The notes below the pieces were generated by a model, which worked only from the letters and a program-made list of their open reading frames with translations, had not been told where the DNA came from and ran no database searches. The position numbers and the translations under genes were made by a program. A stretch of DNA of 64,000 nucleotides from Pseudonocardia oroxyli (GTDB lineage: Bacteria > Actinomycetota > Actinomycetes > Mycobacteriales > Pseudonocardiaceae). The stretch spans positions 62,001 to 126,000 of the forward strand of contig NZ_FNBE01000003.1 of the NCBI RefSeq assembly GCF_900102195.1, read 5' to 3'. Each line of letters starts with the position of its first letter. The first letter of the stretch is position 1. Below are positions 53,152 through 63,746 of this stretch, piece after piece.

Positions 53152-54090
53152 TCATCGCGATCCCACCCGTTTGCGGGCGAGGGCGAAGCGCACGATGTCC
53201 GCCACCCAGTCCGAGTCCGTGCTCAGCCGCAGGTGCCCGGCCCCGCAGCGGCGCAACGCCTCCGCCACCCGGTCCCGGTGCTCCGCGGCCGCCGCGGCGA
53301 ACTCCCGGCGCAGCAGGGGCGTGGTCTCGACCTCGCGCTGCCGGCCGGTCTCGGGGTCGGCCAGCACGACCGTCCCGACGTCCGGCAGGTCCAGCTCGCG
53401 CGGGTCCACCACCTCGACGGCCAGCAGCTCGTGCCGGGCGGACAGGGCGCGCAGCGACCGTTCCCAGACGGGCTCGCCGAGGAAGTCCGAGATCACCACG
53501 GCCAGCCCGCGCCGCCGCGGCGGGCGACGGAGCTGGTCGAGTGCGGCCGTCAGGTCCCCGCGGGTGCCCTCCGCCGCGGACGGGATCGACGCCACCCGGC
53601 GCATCAGGGTGCGGACGTGCCCCACTCCCCCGCGCGCCGGGATGCGGACCGTCTCCGCGCCCGTCGAGACGATCGCCCCGATCCGGTTCCCGCCCCCGCG
53701 GGTCAGGTGCGCGACCGCTGCCAGTGCGGCGATCGCCAGGTCCCGCTTCTCGCAGTCGGCCGTGCCGAAGTCCAGGCTCGGCGACAGGTCGAGCACGACC
53801 CAGGTCTCCAGCTCGCGGTCCGCGACGGTCTCGCGGACGTGCGGCTCGGTCGTCCGGGCGGTGACGGCCCAGTCCATGCGCCGGACGTCGTCGCCCGCGC
53901 GGTACGGCCGCGCCTCGGCGGGCTCGGACCCGGGCCCGGGCAGCAGGCCGATGTGGTTGCCCTGCAACAGCCCGTCGAGCCGACGGCGGACGGTCAGCTC
54001 GAGCGTCCGCAGCCCGGCCTCCAGGCGCCCCTCCCCCAGCGACGGCGGGTGCGTTCCCGAGGACGCGGATCCGCCGGCCGGCACCGTCAT
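53152..54090 (-). CDS. DUF58 domain-containing protein (Rv1480-like)
   Basis: A 312-residue protein from ATG 54090. The DUF58 core reads ARPYRAGDDVRRMDWAVTARTTEPHVRE, with VVLDLSPSLDFGTADCEKRD, a VWA-like motif following. No membrane helix is seen. It overlaps the moxR gene by 4 bases and precedes the VWA membrane protein. DUF58 proteins act with MoxR ATPases in assembly or envelope maturation. Larger open frames across this region are shadows. Confidence 0.9.
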   Translation of the reverse strand: MTVPAGGSASSGTHPPSLGEGRLEAGLRTLELTVRRRLDGLLQGNHIGLLPGPGSEPAEARPYRAGDDVRRMDWAVTARTTEPHVRETVADRELETWVVLDLSPSLDFGTADCEKRDLAIAALAAVAHLTRGGGNRIGAIVSTGAETVRIPARGGVGHVRTLMRRVASIPSAAEGTRGDLTAALDQLRRPPRRRGLAVVISDFLGEPVWERSLRALSARHELLAVEVVDPRELDLPDVGTVVLADPETGRQREVETTPLLRREFAAAAAEHRDRVAEALRRCGAGHLRLSTDSDWVADIVRFALARKRVGSR

Positions 54091-55160
54091 GCGGGCGGCG
54101 CCTGCGGGACGGACGCGGCGGTGGGCGGGACCGGGCCGGGTGCTGCGGCCTGCGGACGCGCTGTGACCTGCGGCAACGGCACGGTGGCGAGCACCCGCTG
54201 CAGGATGTGGTCCACGGGGACCTGGTCGGCGATCGCGTCGTAGGACAGGACGAGGCGGTGGCGCAGGACGTCCGGCGCGACGTCGAGGACGTCCTGGGGC
54301 AGCACGTAGTCCCGGCCGCGGACCAGCGCGAGCGCCCGGGCGCCCGCGACGATGCCGAGCGTGGCGCGCGGCGACGCGCCGTAGGACACCCAGCCCGCGA
54401 TGTCCCCCAGGCCGTGCTCGGCGGGCGTCCGCGTGGCGACCACGAGCCGCACCACGTAGTCGACGAGCGCGTGGTGCACGAATACCTCGGCGGCCGTGTT
54501 CTGCAGCCGGACGAGCTCGGCGGGGCTCATCACCTGCTCGGCCACGGGCGGCGTGGCGCCCATCCGGTAGACGATCTCCCGCTCCTCCTCGATCCCCGGG
54601 TACTCCACGACGATCTTGAACAGGAAGCGGTCCCGCTGCGCCTCGGGCAGCGGGTAGACGCCCTCGTTCTCGATGGGGTTCTGGGTGGCGAGCACCAGGA
54701 ACGGGTCGGGCATCGGGAAGGTGCGGCCGCCGATGGACAGGTGCCGCTCGGCCATCACCTCGAGCATCGCCGACTGGACCTTCGCCGGGGCGCGGTTGAT
54801 CTCGTCCGCCAGGACGAAGTTCGCGACGACCGGGCCCAGCTCGACGTCGAACTCCTCCCGGCCCTGCCGGTAGATCCGGGTGCCCAGGATGTCCGCCGGG
54901 ACGAGGTCGGGGGTGAACTGCAGGCGCGCGAACGAGCCGCCGACGACCTTCGCGACCGTCTCCACGGCCAGGGTCTTCGCGACGCCGGGGACGCCCTCGA
55001 GCAGCAGGTGTCCCTTGGCGAGCAGCCCGACGAGCATCCGCTCGACGAGCACGTCCTGCCCGACGATGACCCGCTTGATCTCGAAGACCGCCCGCTCCAG
55101 GAGCTCGGCGTCGGACTTGGGCGTCGGCTCGGGCGAGGAAGACGGCTGCACGCCGCTCAT
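54087..55160 (-). CDS. moxR: MoxR family AAA+ ATPase
   Basis: A 357-residue protein from ATG 55160. Walker A GVPGVAKT is at residues 56-63, Walker B FVLADEINRAPAKVQSAMLE, sensor 1 VLATQNPIENEG and arginine finger AQRDRFLFK. The C-terminal lid GASPRATLGIVAGARALALVRGRDYVLPQDV is the MoxR signature. A proline- and alanine-rich tail ends the protein. It is the first gene of the moxR-DUF58-VWA operon, all with 4-base or short spacing. Position matches moxR1 (Rv1479). Confidence 0.93.
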   Translation of the reverse strand: MSGVQPSSSPEPTPKSDAELLERAVFEIKRVIVGQDVLVERMLVGLLAKGHLLLEGVPGVAKTLAVETVAKVVGGSFARLQFTPDLVPADILGTRIYRQGREEFDVELGPVVANFVLADEINRAPAKVQSAMLEVMAERHLSIGGRTFPMPDPFLVLATQNPIENEGVYPLPEAQRDRFLFKIVVEYPGIEEEREIVYRMGATPPVAEQVMSPAELVRLQNTAAEVFVHHALVDYVVRLVVATRTPAEHGLGDIAGWVSYGASPRATLGIVAGARALALVRGRDYVLPQDVLDVAPDVLRHRLVLSYDAIADQVPVDHILQRVLATVPLPQVTARPQAAAPGPVPPTAASVPQAPPA

Positions 55161-55193
55161 GAGACACCACCGGACGTGAAATGCGCCTACGGC

Positions 55194-55241
55194 GCTCGTG
55201 CGCGGTAAGTGGTGCCAGAGCACCACTTACCGCGCACGAGC
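55194..55241. terminator. 48-base palindrome (22-bp stem, CAGA loop)
   Basis: Perfect 22-base arms flank CAGA, the complement of the TCTG loop seen elsewhere. The arm core GGTAAGTGGTGC is identical to that at 2011-2022, and the left flank has GCGCCTACGGCGCTCGTG. It lies between the NlpC/P60 stop (55258) and moxR start (55160), both minus strand, so it probably terminates the former. Confidence 0.75.
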
Positions 55242-55257
55242 GGCGAAGCCGCAGGAC

Positions 55258-56562
55258 CTAAAGGACGCGGGAGACCGTCGGGGCGAGGCCGCCGGTGTAG
55301 CGGACCGGGGAGATCTTGACCGACGCCCCGGAGTACGGCGCCTCGATCATCCGGCCGTTCCCGATGTACAGCGCGATGTGGTAGGTCCGCCCGTTGCGCG
55401 CCCAGGACAGCATGTCGCCGGGCTGCATCTGCGACCGCGGGACCTGCAGCCCGAAGGTGGCCTGGTTGCCGCTCCAGCGCGGCAGGTTCACCCCGGCGCC
55501 CGCGAAGGCGTAGAGCATCAGCCCGGAGCAGTCGAACCCGACCTTGCGGTAGTCGCCGAAGGAGTCCGCGACGCCGCCGTCGCGCACGCCGACCGTCGGG
55601 CCGCGGGAGTTGCCGCCGCCCCACGAGTACCGCACGCCGAGCTGGGCCATGGCGCGGTCGATCACGGTCTGCACGGCGGCCGAACCGGTCTGCCGGGACG
55701 TCGCCGGGGGTGCGGCGGCCGCACGGCCCGCGGCCTCCTCCTGGGCGCGGCGCTGCTCGGCGAGCTCGGCCGCACGCTGGGCCGACTGCCAGTCGAGGAA
55801 CCGCTGGCGTTGGGCGCGCAGGCCGGCGTCGGCGTTCTCGGCGGCGTCGAGCTGGGCCTGGACCTGCTGCTGCTCGGTCGCGACGGCCGAGAGCCGCTGC
55901 GCCTGCGCGGCCGCGTTGGCCTGCGCGCCCGCCAGGGCCTGGTCGGCGGCGGTCTTCGCGTCCGCGGCGGCCTGCCGCTCGCGCTCGGCCTCCTCCTGCG
56001 CCGCGCGGGCGGCGGAGTCGGCGTTGGCCTTCTGGACGCGGGCGCGCTGCAGCCCGTCGAGCGCGGCGGCCTGCTGCTGGGCCAGGGCGTCGGTGAGCTG
56101 CGCGCGGTCGACGAGGTCGTCCGGGCCGCTCGCGGTGGTGAGCAGGCCGATCGGCCCGAGGTCGAGCCCCTGGGAGTAGGTGCCCGCCACGAAGTCGTCG
56201 AGCCGGGTGCGGGCGGCGTCGATGGCCTTGCCTGCCGCCTCCGTCTGCGCGCGGGCGGACTCGGCCCGCGCCGTCGCCGCGTCGGCCGCGGCCTCGGCGC
56301 CGGTCAGGACGTCGAGCGCCTGGTTCGCCGACTCGTGCTCGACGGCGACCTGGATCTGCAGGTCGTCCGCCTCCGCCTGCAGGTCGGCCAGCCGCTGGGT
56401 GAGCTGGGCGACCGAGGAGGCCCGCTGGTCGACCTGGTCGCGGCTGCGCTGCAGGTCGTCGTTGGTGGGGTTCGGCGGCGGGGACGGCTGGGCGACCGCC
56501 ACACCCGTCGTCGAGAGCGCCGCGGCCAGCACGACCACCAGGACGCCACGCAGGACCCGCAC
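55258..56562 (-). CDS. Secreted NlpC/P60 peptidoglycan hydrolase (RipA-like)
   Basis: A 434-residue protein from GTG 56562, preceded by GGAGGGG. A signal peptide (1-24, ending VAVAQP) leads to a long coiled coil (about 30-290; LTQRLADLQAEADDLQ, RAAQEEAERERQAAAD). Then comes an NlpC/P60 domain with VGFDCSGLMLYAF (nucleophile) and TYHIALYIGNGRMIEAPYSGA (histidine). It should cut D-Glu/mDAP peptide bonds in peptidoglycan. RipA of M. tuberculosis (Rv1477) has the same layout and position; only one of the ripA/ripB pair is present here. Coiled coils may inhibit the enzyme. Confidence 0.92.
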   Translation of the reverse strand: MRVLRGVLVVVLAAALSTTGVAVAQPSPPPNPTNDDLQRSRDQVDQRASSVAQLTQRLADLQAEADDLQIQVAVEHESANQALDVLTGAEAAADAATARAESARAQTEAAGKAIDAARTRLDDFVAGTYSQGLDLGPIGLLTTASGPDDLVDRAQLTDALAQQQAAALDGLQRARVQKANADSAARAAQEEAERERQAAADAKTAADQALAGAQANAAAQAQRLSAVATEQQQVQAQLDAAENADAGLRAQRQRFLDWQSAQRAAELAEQRRAQEEAAGRAAAAPPATSRQTGSAAVQTVIDRAMAQLGVRYSWGGGNSRGPTVGVRDGGVADSFGDYRKVGFDCSGLMLYAFAGAGVNLPRWSGNQATFGLQVPRSQMQPGDMLSWARNGRTYHIALYIGNGRMIEAPYSGASVKISPVRYTGGLAPTVSRVL

Positions 56563-56818
56563 GCTTCCCCTCCAAGATCAGACGCGGGGAACCTTGACAT
56601 CGCGCGGGCGCCCGGCCCCGGCGCCACGCCGACACGACCGCGGGCGTTCCTCCGGTCGAAGGACCCGTTGCTCCACTCGGACCATTCGGATCACGGTGCT
56701 GACACCACCCGATCTCAGTACTTCCACCCTGTTTCAGACCGAAGATCATCCGCGATAGTGCTTCCGAGCGAGACACCAGCGTTCCCAGCCCGGGGCGCAT
56801 GACGAGGGGACGCAGGCC

Positions 56819-58306
56819 GTGACCGGACCGCAGCAGGGGGGATGGCCGCCACCGAACGGCCCCCAGCCCGGAGAGCAGCAGTGGGCGCAGGGCCCGGGCG
56901 CCGGCGCGCCCCCCGCGCCCGGGTGGGGCCAGACCGCCCCCCATCCCCAGCAGCCCCAGTACCCCCAGCAATACCCGCCGCAGCAGTACCCGACCCAGCA
57001 GTACCCGCCGCAGCAGTACCCGCCCCAGCAGGGCTACGGCGGCCCGCCCCCGAACTTCGGGCCCCCTCCCGGCTACGGCGGCGAGGGCGGCGGCGAGCCC
57101 CCGCGCAAGAAGAAGCGGTGGCCGCTGATCGCGGCGATCATCGCGATCGTGGCGGTGCTCGGCGGCGGCGGCTACACCGCGTACGCCCTGCTCGGGAACT
57201 CCGGCGGTGCGAGCTCCCCGACCGAGGTCGTCACGGCGCTGGCCGGGGACCTCGAGGGCAAGGACTACCTGCGGGCCGCGAGCCGCATCGCCCCCAACGA
57301 GACCGCGCTGCTCACCGACCTGGGCGACGTGCTCACCCGCGAGCTGGTGCGGCTGGAGATCCTCAAGCCGGACGCCGCGGCGAACCAGAGCCTCGACACG
57401 GTCACGTTCACCGGCCTGCGGTTCGACGAGGCGGCCGCGGAGTCGGTGCGCCCCAACGTGACGATCACCAAGCTGGTCGCGGGCACCATCACCACCAACC
57501 CGCAGGCGGGCGACCTGCCGTTCACGGACTCCTTCAAGCAGAAGCTGTTCCCGAACGGCGAGCCCCCCGCGGGCACGCCCGAGACGATCGACATCGCGCA
57601 GGTCGTGCAGCAGGAGGGCGAGCCCATCCGGATCGCCACCGTCCAGGTCGACGGCAGCTGGTACGTCAGCGGCCTCTACACCGCCGCGGACTACGCGCTG
57701 AAGTCGGAGAACGAGCCCTGGCCGACGACGTCGGTGCCCGCCGCGGGCGCCCCCACCGCGCAGGACGCGCTGAAGGACGTGATCACCGCGGCGCTGGACT
57801 CGGACGTCCAGCGGGTGATCGCGCTGACCGACCCCGAGGAGATGGGCGCCCTGCACGACGCGGGCCCCGCGCTCGTCGCGGCCGCCGCCGGGTCGCAGCC
57901 GTCCGGGGCGAAGCTGCTCGACCTGCAGACGACCGAGACGGACGTCCGCGGCCACACCGGTCTCTCGCTCGCGAGCGTCAGCATCCAGACGCCCGACGGC
58001 GTCCGGCTCGACGTCAAGCGGGACGGCGACTGCCTCCTGATGTCGTCCCCCCAGGGCGGCGGCCAGCAGCGGCTCTGCACGGCCGACCTCGCCGCCGCGG
58101 GCCTGTCGGAGGTCGGGAACTCCCCCGCCCTGAACGACCTGGCCCCGCGTCTGGTCACCGCCCTGCTCAACGTCAAGGTGCTGACCACCGAGGTCGACGG
58201 CCAGTGGTACGTCTCCCCCGGCCAGACCGTCGTGCAGCTCTACGCCGACGTCCTGGGCGCCCTGCAGCCCGGTGACATCGACGCGCTCATCGCCGCAGGG
58301 AACTGA
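56819..58306 (+). CDS. Membrane-anchored protein with proline/glutamine-rich N-terminus
   Basis: A 495-residue protein from GTG 56819. The first 95 residues are low complexity, with four to five copies of PPQQYP/PTQQYP, then a KKKRW stop-transfer and a membrane helix (about 100-124, LIAAIIAIVAVLGGGGYTAYALLG). The extracytoplasmic part of about 370 residues contains two halves that both start with a helix and end in DGSWYVSG or DGQWYVSP, so it may be a duplicated fold. No catalytic motif is seen. It is divergent from the NlpC/P60 gene and precedes acnA; a strong hairpin follows. Function unknown. Confidence 0.8.
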   Translation: MTGPQQGGWPPPNGPQPGEQQWAQGPGAGAPPAPGWGQTAPHPQQPQYPQQYPPQQYPTQQYPPQQYPPQQGYGGPPPNFGPPPGYGGEGGGEPPRKKKRWPLIAAIIAIVAVLGGGGYTAYALLGNSGGASSPTEVVTALAGDLEGKDYLRAASRIAPNETALLTDLGDVLTRELVRLEILKPDAAANQSLDTVTFTGLRFDEAAAESVRPNVTITKLVAGTITTNPQAGDLPFTDSFKQKLFPNGEPPAGTPETIDIAQVVQQEGEPIRIATVQVDGSWYVSGLYTAADYALKSENEPWPTTSVPAAGAPTAQDALKDVITAALDSDVQRVIALTDPEEMGALHDAGPALVAAAAGSQPSGAKLLDLQTTETDVRGHTGLSLASVSIQTPDGVRLDVKRDGDCLLMSSPQGGGQQRLCTADLAAAGLSEVGNSPALNDLAPRLVTALLNVKVLTTEVDGQWYVSPGQTVVQLYADVLGALQPGDIDALIAAGN

Positions 58307-58314
58307 CGAGGGAC

Positions 58315-58349
58315 GGAACGGCCGGTCGCACCCCGCGACCGGCCGTTCC
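58315..58349. terminator. Terminator-like hairpin before acnA
   Basis: Perfect 15-base arms (58315-58329 and 58335-58349) with loop ACCCC, 9 bases after the stop of the preceding gene. It separates that gene from the acnA regulatory region. Confidence 0.8.
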
Positions 58350-58379
58350 GCTGTGTCGGGGGTCGCCTGGACCCCGAAA

Positions 58380-58395
58380 TAGGACAGGCGTACTG
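58380..58395. promoter_or_regulatory. Candidate AcnR operator upstream of acnA
   Basis: The 16 bases match the published Corynebacterium AcnR box CAGNACNNNCGTACTG at every defined position but the first (T for C). It lies about 100 bases before the acnA start. This is a match from memory of that motif. No acnR gene is seen in the window, though in corynebacteria it follows acn. Confidence 0.55.
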
Positions 58396-58495
58396 TTTGA
58401 GTCAGGACGGGGGTCACGATGCCGCGACCGACTCGATGCGCGAGACTCCCGCACGACGCGCCCACCACTTGAGCGATCGCAGAGGAGAGCCGGAA

Positions 58496-61297
<2,802 letters not shown>

Positions 61298-61314
61298 CCC
61301 GCACACCGCTCGGC

Positions 61315-61347
61315 CGGGCCCCGCACCTCGACGAGGTGCGGGGCCCG
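61315..61347. terminator. Terminator-like hairpin after acnA
   Basis: Perfect 15-base arms (61315-61329 and 61333-61347) around GAC, 18 bases after the acnA stop. Very stable; no U-tract. Confidence 0.8.
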
Positions 61348-61547
61348 ACCCGTCCCGCGGGTCCCGTCACCGCAGCCGCTACGCTGACCCCGCGCCCCCA
61401 TGGGCCTATCGGGAAGGAGCGGCTGTACCGGCCGGCACCGACGTGACGTCGGGCCGAGCACCCCGAACAGGCCCGGGCGCGCCCACCGGTTCGACGTGCT
61501 CACCGGTCTGCGCGGGCGCCCTCCCGGTACGACCGAGAGGACACCTC

Positions 61548-61934
61548 ATGCCCGTCACGTTCAACCACACGATCGTCGCTGCGCGCGACCGCACGGAGTC
61601 CGCCCGCTTCTTCCAGGAGATCTTCGAAGCCGCGAGCGCCCCCTCCTGGGGCCCGTTCACCAACGTCCTGCTCGACGGCGGCATGGTGATCCAGTTCGCC
61701 GACCTCCCGGTCGAGGCCTTTCCCGAGATCCAGGACCAGCACTACGCCTTCCTGGTCGACGACGCCCTCTTCGACCGCGCCCACCGGCGACTGCGCGACA
61801 CGGGAGTCGAGCACTGGGCGGACCCGCAGAGGCGACGTCCGGGCGAGACCAACACCGAACACGGCGGCCGCGGCGTCTACTTCCGCGACCCGGCGGGCCA
61901 TTTCCTCGAGATGATCACCACGCCGTACCTCTGA
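61548..61934 (+). CDS. VOC (glyoxalase/dioxygenase-fold) family protein
   Basis: A 128-residue protein from ATG 61548, preceded by GAGAGGACACCTC. It opens VTFNHTIVAARDRTESARFFQEIF, with a metal-ligand histidine at residue 6, and ends GGRGVYFRDPAGHFLEMITTPY, with a ligand glutamate; HYAFLVDD in the middle gives another histidine. This is the vicinal-oxygen-chelate fold. Small proteins of this kind act as lyases, resistance proteins or unknown enzymes. The 63-base repeat array begins 7 bases after its stop. Confidence 0.82.
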   Translation: MPVTFNHTIVAARDRTESARFFQEIFEAASAPSWGPFTNVLLDGGMVIQFADLPVEAFPEIQDQHYAFLVDDALFDRAHRRLRDTGVEHWADPQRRRPGETNTEHGGRGVYFRDPAGHFLEMITTPYL

Positions 61935-61941
61935 GCCTCCT

Positions 61942-62788
61942 CGATCCACGAACGGGGAGCGGGGCGGTCGGTTCCCGACCGCTCCGCTCCTCAGATGTGG
62001 ATCACCCTCCCCCGGACCCGGCTCGGACCACCCGTCAGGTGATCCATGTCTCGGGAGCGCGGCGGTCGGGAGACGACCGCCCCGCCCCTCAGATGTGGAT
62101 CATGCCCATGCCCATGCTCATGCCCGACGTCCCGCCGGCCAGGTGATCCGCAGCTCGGGCGCCAGGCGGTCGACTCCCGACCACCCCGCTCCTCAGACGT
62201 GGATCACCGTCCGCGAACCTGGAACCGACCCGCCCGCCCCATGATCCGCTCTTCGGGAGCGGGACGGTCGACTTCCGGCCACTCCGCTCCCCAGACGTGG
62301 ATCACCGTCCGCGGACCCGGCACGGACCCGCCCGTCAGGTGATCCATGTCTCGGGAGCGGAGTGGCCGGAAGACGACCACCCCGCTCCTCAGACGTGGAT
62401 CATGCTGTGCGGACCTGACCCGGACCCGCCCGTCACATGATCCATAGCCCGGGAGCGCGGCGGTCGACTCCCGACCGTCCCACTCCTGAGCAGTGGATCA
62501 CACTCGCTGGGCGAGCCGCGGACCGCTCGGCACGTGATCCGTCGCTCGGGAGCGGGACGGTCGGCATCCGGCCGCTCCACTCCTCAGATGTGGATCACGC
62601 CCTGCGCCACGTCCCGCCGACCCGCCCGCCACGTGATCCGCCGTTCGGGAGCCGAAGGGTCGCAGGTCGACCTGGACGCTCCCGAACCGTGGATCACGGA
62701 GCGGGGCGGAGAAGGCTCGTGCCGATGATCCACTCTCCGGGAGGGGTGCGGTCGGGATGCGACCGTCGTGCTTCCTCCTCGCGGATCT
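61942..62788. repeat. Array of nine 63-base hairpin units (left of the DUF559 gene)
   Basis: Units start at 61942, 62040, 62144, 62242, 62340, 62438, 62535, 62634 and 62726, each exactly 63 bases, spaced by 29-41 bases (usually 35). Ends are TGATCC(A/G) and (T/C/G)GGATCA, which pair; an inner stem of about 12-16 bp encloses a 3-7 base loop. The first unit begins with C instead of T, and the ninth has a decayed right end. Spacers resemble each other (CGGACCCG). The region 61935-62861 holds no gene I can support. Confidence 0.9.
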
Positions 62789-62861
62789 CGTGAGTTCGCG
62801 ATCGCGAACGGGATCCGCGGAATCGACACGAGGGTGAGGTGGGGCGGCGAGGCTGCCCCTC

Positions 62862-63746
62862 ATGGCCTCCACCCCACTCGCCCGTCTCCTCACCCGTCAG
62901 GACGGACTGATCACCCTCGCGCAGGCAGCCGAGCTCGGGCTCTCACGCCGGTCCGTCGGACGGCGCGTCGAGGCGGGCGTGTGGACCCGGGTCGCGCCGC
63001 GCGTCCATCTCGTGCACGGCGACCGCTCGGCTCCCGCGGTCCGTGTCCGGACCGCCTCGCTCTGGAGCGACGGCGTGGTGTCCGGCATGGCGGCGGCGTG
63101 GGTTCACGATCTCGCCGACCGCCCCGGCCCACTCGTCGACGTGACCGTGCCCCGACGGCGTCGCCCCGGCCGCGTCGAGGGTGTGCGGGTGCGGCGTCGG
63201 GACCTCGATCCACTCGACGTCACGCGGCGCCGGGGTATGGCCGTACTCGCCGTCCCGCTCGCGGTGCTGGAGGTCGCGACCGCCCTCCCGGACGGCGACA
63301 CGTTGCTGGACAGCGCGCTGCGGCGTCGGGTCCGCTTCGACGACCTGCTCTCCGCGTACCGACGCGCGATGGGGTCGACCGGGTCGGCCCGGATGCGCGA
63401 GCTCGTGGTCGCCGCGGCCGACCGCGCGGACTCGCGGCTGGAGCGCATGCTGTTCCAGCTGATGCGTGCGGCGGGCATCGGCGGGTGGACCCGTAACGTC
63501 CCCTTCCGCGGCTGGTTCCTCGACATCGCGTTCCTCGAGGCGCGGCTCGTGATCGAGACCGACGGCTGGGCATGGCACGTCGAGCCCGATCGCTTCCAGG
63601 AGGACCGCCGCAAGCAGAACGCCCTGGTCGACGCGGGCTGGCGGATCCTGCGCTTCACCTGGAAGGACGTCACCACCGAGCCCGGCGCGGTCGTCGCTCG
63701 GATCCGCCGTGCCCTCGCCACACCCCCCACGCAGGCCGCTGGATGA
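62862..63746 (+). CDS. DUF559 nuclease-like protein with N-terminal AbiEi-type domain
   Basis: A 294-residue protein. Residues 1-60 form a helix-turn-helix-like AbiEi-type antitoxin N-domain (LLTRQDGLITLAQAAELGLSRRSVGRRV). The C-terminal part (about 190-285) is a DUF559 domain of the PD-(D/E)xK nuclease superfamily. Glu194 in SRLERMLF, Asp221 in WFLDIAF, and Glu232 with Asp234 in LVIETDGWAWH are candidate active-site residues, followed by ALVDAGWRILRFTWKDV. Such proteins are common and multicopy in Actinobacteria, with unproven roles. The gene stands alone inside a hairpin-repeat array; its stop codon is part of the first downstream unit. ATG 62862 is the domain start. Confidence 0.82.
   Translation: MASTPLARLLTRQDGLITLAQAAELGLSRRSVGRRVEAGVWTRVAPRVHLVHGDRSAPAVRVRTASLWSDGVVSGMAAAWVHDLADRPGPLVDVTVPRRRRPGRVEGVRVRRRDLDPLDVTRRRGMAVLAVPLAVLEVATALPDGDTLLDSALRRRVRFDDLLSAYRRAMGSTGSARMRELVVAAADRADSRLERMLFQLMRAAGIGGWTRNVPFRGWFLDIAFLEARLVIETDGWAWHVEPDRFQEDRRKQNALVDAGWRILRFTWKDVTTEPGAVVARIRRALATPPTQAAG

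Noticed and set aside
62389..62893. Small open frames on both strands inside the 63-base array
   Set aside because: They follow the palindromic DNA, change frame between units and show no start signals.
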